Shown here piece by piece: positions 33,340 to 45,259 of a stretch of DNA of 64,000 bases (within the stretch, counting starts at the first letter, position 1; each line of letters begins with the position of its first letter). The stretch lies in NCBI RefSeq assembly GCF_030247195.1, contig NC_080670.1, forward strand, positions 99,286,336 to 99,350,335, given 5' to 3'. The notes below the pieces were generated by a model. It saw nothing but the letters and a program-made list of their open reading frames with translations. It made no database searches and had not been told where the DNA came from. Source of the DNA: Topomyia yanbarensis (taxonomy: Eukaryota > Arthropoda > Insecta > Diptera > Culicidae). A program made the translations under genes and the position numbers.

Positions 33340-35240
33340 GCTATGTTTCCAAATATAAGCAACTTTCTTTTCTTCTACTTCATTGGTCTGTGTTTGTTTT
33401 ACTTCTATAAGTTTGCTTTCTACTACTCATGTATACCAAAAATATATCAATCAATTTATACGCTTCTACTTTATCTCCTTTTCATATTTTTTCTTTAAAT
33501 TCGGCATGTTATTTTTCCTTTTATTACTATTAAGTTAGATTCATAATAATACACATTAACACAATCAAATGCATATTCTTCCATATACACTCACAATTTC
33601 TCTCATTCAAAACGTACAAACACCCCTAGCTATCACGATAACACAAGCCGAATCACAAACGCGAAAATGCAATTGCTATCATCCACACATACTTACACCC
33701 GCGATCTTGCCAACATAAAAACATCTCGGTAATTAAATGAACGTTTTAGAACTCATAAATTTACAAACGCGATCTCAAGCATTAACCCACCGCTGGCGCG
33801 ATCGTGAATCAGTCACGTCCAGTAGTGCCTGTCCTCGTTCTTAACAGCCCAGATTCATGCCTTCAGTTGGACCAATAAAAAATGACAGTTATATCCACTA
33901 GAAAACACAACATGATTGGAAAAGCCAGTGATATCGGGGGACTCTCTTCTAGAATCTGAACCGCACATCAAAAATTAAGTACCGTAAACCGGGGTGACAT
34001 TGATCACTTTTCGAAGTAATCATTACATATTTTTAGACGCAATACATTTTTTTCAAGTTTAACATTTTTAAACCATGTACTGATGTATGGAGTAACAATA
34101 TTGGATGGTTATACCTAAAATTCTTCGCTTCCAGCTATTTTCTCAAAAATGATTTCAAATTGAAGTCCGTTTTCGTATTCCGGGGTGACTTTGAAAACCT
34201 GCATGTTCACTCACATAAAGTTATTGATGCCAATGTTTTTCATTCAAATGTTTGTTTAAACTAACTCTGGAAGATACTCATTGTTAAATAGGTGTTAATT
34301 AGTATTATACAAAGTATTTCAATATACTGTAAAATTCGAGTAACCAAAATTCGTATAATTTGTGTCCAACTAGAATAAAAGATTCTGAAAATCTTTAAAA
34401 CTGCTTAAATTGTTTTATTTCAGTGCTGTACAAAAAGTTTCATCTATTTTAACACGTTGGACTGTTAGACAATAAAAAATATTGCGAATTTTAGCTTGAA
34501 ATAATTTGAAATAATTGCCGACTAGTTTCACAAAAAATTGTATTTAAAATAAGCAAACTCTTAAAAATATATTTGACACATCCCACTCTAAAGAAAAATA
34601 AAAACTCGCTTGTAATTTATTACTCTTGCTCAAATCTGAGATTAATTTGTTTTATAAAAATAGACACTTTACGAAGCTTCGTAAAAATAAGGTAAAGTCA
34701 AATTTCGGTTTTTTGTAGTTTTTGTACCCAAAAACCGAACAATATACTCAAAAAGTATAACAAATCAGTATTTTATAAGTTTAGAGTAAAAATCATTTTA
34801 AATGAAAATGTTTCGGTAGACTATTCTGGTTTAAGAAGCGATCTACGAAAAAAGTTTCGAGTGATCAAAGTCACCCCGATGATCAAAGTCACCCCGGTTT
34901 ACAGTATCATATTCACCGGCCGCGCGATCATTCTAGAACACACACAAATATGCAAATTATATACGCGAATTCACATTCGCGCTAGGACCCGTGACAAACA
35001 CGTTACCATACGGAGGATTCACAGATTGACATACTATATGACTTGTCACTACGATCGAATAACCTTTCAAACCCTCCCTCGCCCATCAATCTTTTTTTTC
35101 CAATGGAGTGGATGTCATCCGCATGGACCAGCTCAGCCATTACCAAAGCTATCCACCTGACCCGTATCAGGACTGACTTAACTAAAACTGCGCTACCTGG
35201 TTTCGAAGAAAAATAAACAAGAAATATAGATCGTATCCAG
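33340..35240 (-). repeat. Repeat R, copy b (inverted, truncated), split by a 923-bp transposon
   Basis: The reverse complement aligns in order with R copy a (catgccgaat, 'gtagaagcgtataaattga') and R copy c (tggatataa, then 'attggtccaactgaa', 'gtgtgttctagaatgatcg'). Copies a and b face each other across the I element. The TA element at 33982-34904 lies inside it. The outer limit near 35240 is approximate. Confidence 0.6.
33982..34904. mobile_element. TA-flanked TIR element (923 bp), ends CCGTAAACCGGGGTGAC
   Basis: The ends CCGTAAACCGGGGTGAC and GTCACCCCGGTTTACAG are flanked by TA (33980-33981, 34905-34906). The right end carries a second copy of gatcaaagtcacccc just inside. The matching empty site is in R copy c at about 59180 (aatctaatacttaattttt, one TA). 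TA duplication is typical of Tc1/mariner-type transposition. No transposase is inside. Confidence 0.9.
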
Positions 35241-35698
35241 CTCGAAAAATGAATACCAAAGTGAAATTCATGCATTTAAGCGTTAAATCATATGATGTTT
35301 ATTAGGGATACCTGCTAAGTAAAATAAGAATGTATTAAACATCTCTATAATTATATTGAATATAATCAGCCATTGAATCATCGCACTATTAGGTGGATTC
35401 AAATAGGTTTTTATTTTAATTAAATACTCTAAATCCCTCTGGATAAAAACTCATTACTCATGCGCGTATAATCATCATGTGTAAATGCTATCTTTCTGAT
35501 AAACTTTTGACACAGATTTTTCAATAGAAATAACATAAATGTAATACAAAAAAAAATAAGACACGTGTATGATTATTCTGAATAATAAAGTGTTGCATTA
35601 TTTCCCAAATCCAAGCATCAAATAAACATTCAAGTCTCTTGTAGGATAAAGAAAATACTGATATCACTATTTCTCAGCACGGAACATCGTCCTCCGTC
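35241..35698. other. No gene recognised
   Basis: AT-rich sequence between repeat R and the PAN2 exonuclease fragment. It would be 3' UTR or flank of the latter on the minus strand. Confidence 0.45.
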
Positions 35699-36250
35699 GT
35701 TAATCCGGTACTTTCCAGTGCAACATCTTGCCGAAATCGTACAAGTTCGACAGCGCTATTGTAAACTCATCCTTAGCTTTCAGTTGGAGATAGTGCTTGT
35801 ACGGCAAAAGCGCTGTCCGGGCATCCTCGATTGAATCGTGTGTCTCGGATTGGATTTTGACCCCAAGAAACCGCCAATGCAGGAAGCGAAGTGACACCAT
35901 GCGATAATGGGGGAAATGGAACAGGTAAACCGTGTCAACGATTTGCTCCGGTGGAACAATTATATTGATCACGCGAAAATCGTTCATGAATCCATGTCCG
36001 ATGAAGATGACACTGAGTCAAACATTCCGCGAAAATCGTTCATGAATCCATGTCCGATGAAGATGACACTGAGTCAAACATTCCTTGTTCTCTCCTTGTT
36101 CGTTCTTGAGTGCTGTACTGGAGTAAAATAGAACGCATGGAACCTTCCAGTCCAGTGTAAACCAAATCGCTTCCTGCACGGACACCAGGGAAATACTAAA
36201 ATCATTGATATGTACCAGTTCCCGTGAGTGAAACCGGAAGTTGACGAGCC
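35699..36250 (-). pseudogene. PAN2-like: PAN2 fragment, C-terminal DEDD exonuclease domain
   Basis: Read on the minus strand, [20 protein letters not shown] then [10 protein letters not shown] (about 36220-36130) match the PAN2 segment before the nuclease. Next come [20 protein letters not shown] (about 36010-35950), [20 protein letters not shown], and [19 protein letters not shown], ending HWKVPD and a stop at 35700. FxGHG and HDSIEDA are the Exo II and Exo III parts of the DEDD poly(A) nuclease; the GLDAEFV (Exo I) region is missing. A 56-bp tandem duplication sits at the Exo II block. It is inactive because the first catalytic motif is absent and the frame is broken. A Jockey-superfamily element adjoins it. 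Confidence 0.85.
35975..36084. repeat. 56-bp tandem duplication within the PAN2 fragment
   Basis: gaaaatcgttcatgaatcca and the following bases to aacattcc occur twice, at 35975-36030 and 36031-36084, essentially identical. They duplicate the coding segment around GHGFMNDF. Confidence 0.95.
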
Positions 36251-36304
36251 ATCTCCTCCGCTTCGAAACTCAACTTTGTTTCTTTCCGAGCTGAGCTTCC
36301 GAGC

Positions 36305-39300
36305 GAACTAAAGGACACTGCACTCGAAGCGTCTACTTGGCCGACTGGAGTTTTCGTTCGGGAATTTAATTTCGACCAGCCAAAGCCGGATAGATTTCGC
36401 TAATGGGATACCGAGATGCACCGCAGCTTGTATTATGGAAGCCCTCGATCCCCCCGCCACAGTCCAGCTACTGCAGCCAACGTTCACCAGTCGTCTCGGT
36501 CCTGTGTGCGGGAGTGGAGAAAGGGTCTTCCAAACTTCCCCCTGCGGCAAGTACCCATCCTTTTTGAATAATTCAAGCGCCGAAATGTTCCCCGATTCCA
36601 GTTCTCCTTTAATTGCACCGCATCAACACCAGATGCCGTTCTTCTTGCATGCGAACCGCAGCTGTTTACGAGAGACACCTAGTCCAGCTGCATTGCATAC
36701 ATCTCACGTTATGTCGTCTCTTAGGTCACCGGGACGCACACTTGCCGCCAGCCATGAGGAAGCCCTTAGTCCCCCCACCACAGTCGAGCCCTTCCTGCCA
36801 GCGACCTGCAGCCGTCCCGGTCCTGTAGTGGAGATGGGACGAGGGGTCTTCCGCAAACCTACCTCAGCCAAGTACAATGCATCTGTGAGCTCTTCCTTGC
36901 CTCAAAGCTCTTCGATTTCCAGCATTGGTCAACGACGGGCTAAGCTGCTGCTATATTACCAAAATGTTGGTGGTATTAATTTAATCGTTGAGCAATATCG
37001 TCTTGCAGTCTCCGATAACAGTTTTGACATCATTGTCTTCGTCGAAACATGGTTGAACGATGACACGCTTTCCAGTCAGGTGCTCGGTACTGAATACGAG
37101 GTGTTTCGCTGTGACAGGAGCCCTTGCAATAGCCGAAAATTCACCGGAGGCGGCGTATTAGTAGCGGTTAAAACCAGCTTGAAGGCAAGAATCGTCGAGA
37201 ACACTTCTTGGGTTTGTCGAGAGCAGGTTTGGACAATTATCGAGCTTGGCGGCCGTAAGTTGTACTTGTGCGCTTTGTATGTTCCACCCGACCGCGCTCG
37301 TGATACCGAATACGTTGAAGCACACTGCAGCTCAGTTTTTACTATCCTCGAAGATGCTAACGCTGTTGATGAGATCATGGTACTAGGAGATTTTAATCTT
37401 CCTACCATTTCATGGAAATCTTCCCCTAATGGATTTCTTTATCCGGATTCTGACCATTCCGTTCTCCACCCATGTGCAGTGAGGCTACTTGACAGCTATA
37501 GCTCATCCACGTTACTACAAATCAATCCTATTGCCAATGAGAATAGCCGCCATCTCGATCTTTGTTTTGTCAGCGATCAGGTTTCTGCCACATCAATAGT
37601 GACGGTTCCCTCTCCCCAGTAAAACCAGTGGCACATCATCCTCCACTGATCGCCACGATTGATAGCTCTGTTGTGCATTACTTCGATATATTACCGCTTT
37701 CTGTCTCCTACAATTTCCGTAAAGCTGATTATCGCAGTATCGCAGACCTTCTTTCCACCATCGATTGAGAAAATATTCTGGACCCCGAAGATGTCGAAAT
37801 CGCAGTTCAAACCTTTTCAAACGTTCTGGTGTATGCTATTGACAGGCACGTTCCAAAGAAAGTTCACCATCAACAAACCGGCCCTCCATGGCGAACGAGT
37901 ACACTGCGACGGCTGAAGTCTATAAAGAGAGCTGCCCTGCGGAGGTTTACCAAGTATCGCACAATATCATTCAGAGACTATTACGTCAGTCTCAACCATG
38001 CGTACAAACGAACCAGTCAACACTGTTTCTATCGATACCAGCAAAATATTCAGCGTAATCTCAAGTCGCATCCTAAACGTTTCTGGAAATATGTGAACGA
38101 GCAGGGCAAGGAATCAGGCCTGCCGTCGTCTATGACTTTCAATGGGAATACAGCTACCACATCTCGAGACATATGTGCACTTTTTTCGGAAAAATTCGCG
38201 AATGTATTCAAAGATGAGGCACTAACTACTGAGCAAATCGAAATCGCCGCCAACAGAGCTCCACTTGTAGGCCAAGCTTTGGGTGCTATCGATGTCGATG
38301 CAACGATGATTACCAGAGCTTCCTCTCGGCTTAAGTCATCTTTCAATCCGGGACCCGACGGGTTCCCCTCCGTTATCCTGAAAAGGCACATTGAAGCTTT
38401 GATTACTCCGCTTCTTCATATTTTTCGAGCATCTATTGCTAGAGGAGTTTTCCCGTCTTGCTGGAAATACGCGTACATGTTCCCAGTCCACAAGAAGGGT
38501 AACAAGCGAGACGTCAATAATTACCGTGGAATAACTTCATTGAGTGCAGTTTCGAAGTTGTTCGAGCTGGTGATTATGGAACCTCTTCAGGCTCATTGTA
38601 AGCAGTACCTAAGTGATGATCAACACGGCTTCACGTCCGGGAGGTCAACAGCGTCTAACCTGCTGTGTTTAACATCCTACATAATCGAGAGTATGGAACA
38701 TCGTGCTCAAACCGACGTTGTTTACACCGACTTATCTGCCGCTTTCGATAAGATAAATCACGTTATCGCAATCGCAAAAATGAAGAGATTTGGAATAAAT
38801 GGTAGTGTTTTGCAGTTGTTTCGATCCTACCTCACAGACCGAGAGATAGCGGTTGTCATAGGAGATTGTCAGGCCCCCACCTTCATTTCTACGTCAGGAA
38901 TACCTCAAGGAAGCCACTTGGGACCGTTGATGTATCTGCTATACTTCAATGATGTACATCTAGTTCTGAATACTCCACGATTGTCCTTCGCAGATGACCT
39001 CAAGATATTCCGCCTAATTCGGTCAATTGAAGATTGCAGATTTCTCCAACAGCAGCTTGATGTCTTTGCTGATTGGTGTAACACGAACCGCATGTGCGTG
39101 AGCCCGAAGAAGTATTCGGTAATATCGTTTTCACGGAAAAATAATTCGATTCATTTTAACTACCGTCTACTAGAAACAGACATTAAACGCGTCAGTCACG
39201 TTAAAGATCTGGGAGTGATTCTGGATCCTCAACTTACGTTTAAACAGCACGTCTCCTATGCAGTTGGTAAAGCATCTCGAGCACTGGGATGCATCTTCAG

Positions 39301-39966
39301 AATAGCCAAAAATTTTACGGATATCTATTGTCTCAAATCGCTCTACTGTTCTTTATCGCGATCAATTCTAGAATATTGCTCTGAAGTTTGGAGTCCAAAC
39401 TACAATAATGGCGTTAAGAGAATAGAGTCTGTTCAGTGTTGCTTTTTACGTTTCGCGCTTCGTAGATTGCCGTGGAGAGATCCTTCCCGACTACCTCGCT
39501 ATGAAAACCGGTGTCAGCTAATTCAACTAGAGCCCCTACATGTTCGAAGGAGCACTGCAAGAGCCTTGTTCATCGCTGACACTTTGCAAGGTCGTATAGA
39601 TGCCCCAGCTATTCTGGAACAAATCATCATAAACGTCGCTCCTCGATCACTACGCAACAAAATTATGTTCAGATTACCATTCCGACGCACTAACTATAGT
39701 ATGTATGGAGCCATCACTGGTCTGCAACGAATTTTTAACCAGGCAGCTACGGCATTTGATTTCAACGTTTCTCGACAAAATCTGCGTATACGTTTTTCCA
39801 GACTATTTAATCAATTAGCTAACAACACTTGACCTTTTTATTTGTTTTTAATTATTGTATGACTATTGTTTTTGTGTACTTGATTGTTGGAAATTAGATT
39901 AGTATTAAGGCCAACATCATTGGGGATTTGATATGCTTGTTGATGTATTGAACAAATTGAACAAAT
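36305..39966 (+). mobile_element. Jockey-superfamily non-LTR retrotransposon (L2/CR1/Outcast-like), nearly full length
   Basis: A GC-richer 5' leader (about 36305-36434), one long broken ORF with endonuclease and reverse transcriptase, and a short 3' UTR. The 3' end has a short tandem motif (attgaacaaattgaacaaata) near 39946-39967. There is no RNase H and no poly(A), which fits L2/CR1-like 3' ends better than the I clade. Target duplications were not found. Base composition is noticeably less AT-rich than the flanks. Confidence 0.75.
36435..39832 (+). pseudogene. Jockey-superfamily endonuclease/reverse transcriptase ORF, broken
   Basis: N-terminal ~175 residues are Pro/Ser-rich and contain a two-fold internal repeat (TSRLGPVCGSGERVFQTS versus CSRPGPVVEMGRGVFRKP). 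Endonuclease: LYYQNVGGIN (about 36950), FVETWLNDD, FTGGGVLVAV, VLGDFNLPTISW (about 37377-37415), HLDLCFVSD. A frameshift lies at about 37590-37620, then an in-frame TGA at 37766-37768. From 37829 the frame is open to 39832: GPDGFPSVIL (about 38349), NNYRGITSLSAVSKLFE, QHGFTSGRST, YTDLSAAFDKINH, GIPQGSHLGPL and the active site SFADDLKIF (about 38983-39010), then HVKDLGVILDP. No RNase H follows. It would nick DNA and reverse-transcribe; two lesions disable it. Confidence 0.85.
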
Positions 39967-40144
39967 AAACCAAACTGGGTATGTTCCATTGACACTTCTG
40001 CTAGAAAGTGCAAAACCAGTGCACTCCATACACCGGTACCAATCAATCGAAAACCCCATTAGTTTCATTTTTGTAACTACGAGTAGGTGTTACTTTTGCC
40101 ATCTCAGTATAAATATCAGTTTCGGCTGCCAACGTCGGATCCGA
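39967..40144 (-). other. Unidentified segment between retrotransposon and MITE M
   Basis: A short minus-strand frame (LAAETDIYTEMAKVTPTRSY, about 40130-40072) looks coding-like but is not recognised. Confidence 0.3.
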
Positions 40145-41004
40145 GGGGCAAGCACTAACAGGTTTGCGTGCGTCGTATTGAAAATACAACGTATTTTGAA
40201 TATACTTAAAGTAAGTAATGAAAGTATTTAAAAATATTTCTGTTGTACCCAATAAGGTGCCTAATGTAATTAATGTCGATGTGTACGTACTTAAAGTATT
40301 TAAAGTACATCTTGACTGTAATTGAAATATTTTGCATATTTAAAATACGAAGGCGCTGTACTTAAAATCGTTTCAGTAATTAAAGTACACTGAATCTGAC
40401 GCGTACTTTTTCAAATCCTTGCGGTACTTAATGTACTTTATGGTACTTAAGGCTCAAGTTACCTCAAGGCTTGGTAGTATGCGTAAGAAAAATTGTGTTC
40501 AGCTTTGCCACCAGATTATCCATTTAAACCTTTTCAAAACTCTAAAAGAAGAATATCAGTCGATTTATTAGATCATCACGATTCAATTCATGTAAAATAC
40601 CTGCTGGAAAAACCATCGGCTTAGCTGGATGGTGCTTTTGAAAAAGTGGCTGTGATTTTTTATCACACTACCACACCGACCTGGGGTACGCACCACAACT
40701 GCGCAATGAAAAAACCACAGCCACTTTTTCAAAAGCACCGTTTAGCTAAGCCGATGGTTTTTCCAGCAGGTATTTTACATGAATTGAATCGTGATGATCT
40801 AATAAATCGACTGATATTCTTCTTTTAGAGTTTTAAAAAGGTTTAAATGGATAATCCGGTGGCAAAGCTGAACACAAATTTTCCTACCCACACTACCAAG
40901 CATTCAATTCTAACACATGCTTAAAAAAGGTAACTTGAACCTTAAAGTAACTAATTGTGTAAGACTTTTGGCACTGCGTCGTATTGAAGATTTAGTGCTG
41001 CCCC
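40145..41004 (+). mobile_element. MITE family M, copy 4, interrupted by a palindrome
   Basis: The ends GAGGGGCAAGCACTA and tagtgctgccccctc match copy 3, and the interior agtac words match all copies. A 491-bp palindromic element sits at 40451-40941. Confidence 0.8.
40451..40941. mobile_element. Long palindromic MITE (491 bp) at TTAA
   Basis: Flanked by TTAA (40447-40450, 40942-40945). Ends GGCTCAAGTTACCT and AGGTAACTTGAACC. The two arms, about 200 bp each, are nearly perfect inverted copies: ttcagctttgccaccagatt on the left pairs with aatccggtggcaaagctgaa on the right. They meet around 40655-40715. The other family M copy at 13393 has an uninterrupted TTAA at this position. Confidence 0.9.
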
Positions 41005-43331
41005 CTCGGTCCACCGCCAAGCCCACAAAAATAAGACTGGAATTTAAAGAAAACCCATTTTCGCCTTCGGTTTTCACTAAGATATATTACGTATTTACAG
41101 CGTATCCATTGGTTTTGTTCGCGAGTTGTATGGTGCTTGTCAAAATCAAAATCATTCTCTTGCTTCATGGTATTCTGGTTGCAAAGTTTACAAGCAAGTT
41201 GCAGTTGAAAATCGAAATATTGAACTTGCGCCTTTTGCTTTTTTCCCTATTTGCAGAGTGGGCAACTAATGCGCATCTTATGTACATGTTAGAGAATCAA
41301 AAACCGAAAGGCGCAAGTTCACTATTTCGATTTTCAACTGCAACCAGAATATGAAAGACAGGCGGCGCATGGCCAGTTTGGGTTCTGCGTTAGACAGCCT
41401 ATAGAAACACCGATCCCAACGCCACATCCCAAAGCAAGAACCGTATATTGAAGGACTTTACGTGTTGACTGGATTCGCCAAAAACGGTCAGAATTATAGA
41501 AATTTTATTCGCAATATTCCCAATATATTGCTCTCCTAAACTTCCGTTGATATAAGGAAAGTCTGAAATAATGAAATTCAGGGTTCTGGAAAAATCCATC
41601 ATCGTTTTAATAAATGCGCGTTTAAAATTATTCTTGCAGATTTTTTCACCCATTTTGTGATACCTCAAGTGAGTTAAAAATGCATAAAAGGAACGCATTT
41701 TTAAAAAACAAACAGTTACCCATTTTTGAGTGCTTCGAAAATAAATAGTCTGAATTCATAAAATGGGTTATGCTATTTTGCGTGCATGCGAGTATTCTGC
41801 ATTGTCGTGGTTAAGTAGAGGCTTCTTTGCAGATGCTGGTTTTGTTATGTACCCAAAGCTTTCGAGATGCACTTTGGTCCATTTGGGTAGGTTTCTATCC
41901 AAAATTAGGTAATAACTGGTACGCGTGTTGGGTTTTTGACACATCGAAAAATCCACGGCTCACAGAAAGGAGGCTTGCTATTCCGCGAATTGACAGTTTT
42001 CGGTGACGTCAGAGAAATCGTTGAGATAAACAAACGGATTTCTCGAAAGTTGTTAATTCGTGATCTAACGCTAGATGTCGACCGCCAGAGAGCATGGAAG
42101 TCGAAGACTGGCAACTCTGTCCAGAATCTGGAGACAGTAACAGCAACGCCACTTGCGGGTAAAGGTGGTACTTCTCATAGTGATGCACACACACATGTAC
42201 ACTTTTACATTAAGCTTCCTACCTTCCTCCAATAGAGGCGCTGTAACCTCTGTCGCTTCTCGTTTGTGTGGGGGAAGGAAAGAGATATCAGTCTTCTTAA
42301 TATGTAGTCTTCGATGGAAGTGCAATGATGATGTTTTTATTTTCGTCTGTCAAAACACATTGGAAAGTAAATTCTGAATTTTTTAAATTTAATCAATATA
42401 ATTAAATGTTATTTCTTCTAATGAAAAGTAATATTGATGAAGAAAATATGTTTCCTACCTCTGAAAAATATCCAGATGGTAAATTTTTTGTTACTTCACT
42501 CACATTTGTTCTTCCGGTTTCAATTTATACTAAAATGAAATTCAGAGATGGAAATTTCGATAGAAAACACGATGGTGGGCAAAAATCACTGGATTAAAGA
42601 GTGCAGTTGTTGGCAGTCGAGGTTTTCCATTGATAAATCCAATTTCTAGATAAACATTTTCCATATCTAAAACAACCAACCTAACCTCAACAATACAAAA
42701 ATAATTCCGGATCTCAATAATTCGTAATAAAATATTGAGTTCAACTGAATGTTTTAGTGTCAAACGAAAGAACGAGTGTTTTCTTATCACCTGTAATCAA
42801 GCTTTTTGTGAAACTATGTGATATTTATTTTAAAACAATTAAAATAGAACAACCATCCTATACCATCAATGCAAGAAAATGTTTTCATCATCATTTGAAT
42901 AGTACCAAAAATGAAATCCAGTTGGCGCATCGAGCGAAAAAGTTTCACGTTTGAGAGCCAATTGACAATATTTGAGCTCTTACGGTGGAAAAAATAATGT
43001 GCAATGGATTTTTGACGTAAATTACGCCATAATTACACTAGACACAGTGGATAATCAGTGCATCTATGTGATTATTAGCGTAAATTGGGAATTTGGATGC
43101 ATGCCATAGAAAACATATCCCACCGTAATTTTCTGATCATAGCAAAGGTTTTGGACATCCGCATAGCTTCCTTGTGATTTGCCAGGTGCCGATCATTCGT
43201 TAACCGCAAACAATATATGAATTTCATGTAATTGTTTTCGCCGACGATGTCTATGACGCGCTCTCGTCAAATGTTTACACTCTAACGAGCTAGCCCAGTA
43301 TATGTAAGCCGTGGAAAAATCGATGATCAAA
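41005..43331. other. No gene recognised; hairpin and small inverted repeats
   Basis: A 36-bp inverted pair (gcagttgaaaatcgaaatat at 41200 with its complement at 41315-41337) is the clearest structure. A perfect TGACGTCA octamer lies at 42005, a possible CRE-like site without a supported gene. At 42978-43134 a possible small MITE has ttacggtgg / ccaccgtaa ends. Segment 42895-42965 recurs inverted at 52262-52330. Several open frames (for example 41399-41698 minus) have no recognisable domain. Confidence 0.45.
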
Positions 43332-44367
43332 CCTAGGATAGGATCCGCCAGCTGGCTTCTTCTTATATTTTACTAATCCCTGTTGAAAACGACATACCCA
43401 CACTCGACCAATGTTGCCAAAATATTTGTTTTGTTTCGGTCGTATATTTGTTCTGATTAAAATATTCTATATTATGTACCAATTTCATGGAAAAATCAAA
43501 GATTTAGTCTTTATATCCGCATTTAAACGATCATAACGTTTTTTCCATCGGAATACAGCAAAACAAAATAATATATATTCGTTGTTGGACATTACGAAAA
43601 ATATCTTCACGCCTCTTCATTTTTGTAAGTTGCTTTCTGAGTCAAGCAACCTCTGTCACAAGAATAATTTTCTCTGTTCGGATTTATTTTAAATATTCTA
43701 AAACTACTTTTCTGCAAGGTTTAATTTTTGTTTTGGAGGAATGTATAGGTTTTTACATGTGATTGTTTCGGAGAAAACAGCAGTAGAAATACACTCTCCT
43801 ATTTACACCGATGATCGATTCAGTTGAAAACTGTACAATTCAACTGTATCGATAATACCAAAGGAAGAACAAGAAGCGACTTCCGGGATAACTTTCTCCC
43901 TGTTTGCTCAGTACTTCCAATTTACTCGGTACTGGAACAAAGACAATTTTTACATGATGTTCAAAATATTTTCATACTTACGCTACACAGCCTGTTGATT
44001 TCGAAAAGAGGCATTTCCGCATTACTCCGCACACAGAACAGAATCCACGATAACCGCGCTACCGGATCTCTTGGGAGCTTCAGTTCTGGATAATATGTTT
44101 GATTTCGTCTGCCAAATAATGCCTGCACTTCATAATTACAGACGGATGTTATAGAAAGAAAGCGGTATCTCGAGAAAACAAAAAAATCAACACGGTTAAC
44201 AATCGTCGTTTTATGTTTGATATCACAATATGACAACACTTCCAAGCAGCCCTTTGGTACTTTTAGTTTCCAAGCCGAAGGTTTGCCTATGTCACTTTCG
44301 TCCAATCACGAGCTGGTTCAGAATTGGTTCAAAAACAGAAGACAGAGCTGGCGGATCCTATCCTAGG
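43332..44367. mobile_element. TIR element (1.04 kb), ends CCTAGGATAGGATCCGCC
   Basis: Perfect inverted ends of about 22 bp (CCTAGGATAGGATCCGCCAG and on) are flanked by ATCAAA on both sides (43326-43331, 44368-44373). The next two bases CC also match, so the duplication could be 8 bp. Internal frames (43824-44093 plus, 43961-44305 minus) are not recognised. Superfamily is uncertain. Confidence 0.8.
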
Positions 44368-45259
44368 ATCAAACCAGGAATGCCAACTGACGCGTAAAGA
44401 AAATCAAGCATGATTTTTGAAAACACCGTAACTAACAAATGTAAACAAACTGAGATTATTACTCCCCCGCATTCTACGCATCTTAATGTACATGCTGACA
44501 AACTTTCGTTTCATTATTCAGTAATGCAGCTGAAAAATGCGCAATCGAAATAATGACGAACAAACAACTGACACATCAACAGTGCATAAATACAGTTTCG
44601 TCATGTTAGTTACGTTAGGTTTGGTACTGCTGTAACACTTACGTTATTTTAATTTAATCGGTTTTTGTAACTAAATCATTAAAAAATACTACAATCTTTC
44701 TACTAAAATGCTCAATATAGGTAATGTTTCTATAAGAGGAACAAGAGCACGCAGTTCCTTAATTCTAGCCAATATTTTAGAAGAAAAGAATGTAAGTTAT
44801 GTTACTCTAAGCACCACTAATACACTTTCAGCACATTTTTAATTTGATTCTTTAAATCTATCCTACAGAAGATCAACTCTAAATACTTGTGACAATGCGA
44901 ACAAAAATGAGATACTAAACTCGACTAATTGAAAAATGTCTAAAGTGTAAGAGTGATGCTCAGAATAACGTAACCTTTATTTGTCTTCAACGCACTGCTC
45001 AAAAGTGACAAACTAGAAATGTTGGTTGTCCTCATCGGCATACTGCCTCGGCGAAACAGTTCAGTCGTAGTATTGATTAAAAATTGATAAGATTAGTCAC
45101 CACAATTGACGAAACTGAAATAACGTAAGTGCAACAAAGATACCAAAACTAACGAAAGTAAAACGACGAAACTATGAGCGTGATAGTAATAACATCGTAA
45201 CTTTAATTTTTCTTCATAACGCTCTTTTGAATGTCTTGATCGCGAATGTTCGTTCCATT
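44368..45259. other. No gene recognised
   Basis: Contains a weak inverted pair around acttacgttatttt (44640-44655 and about 45120-45135). A segment, aagcatgatttttgaaaaca at about 44406, recurs inverted near 51625. Confidence 0.4.

Noticed and set aside
42003..42012. TGACGTCA (CRE-like) octamer as a promoter element
   Set aside because: A single 8-base match with no supported gene next to it.
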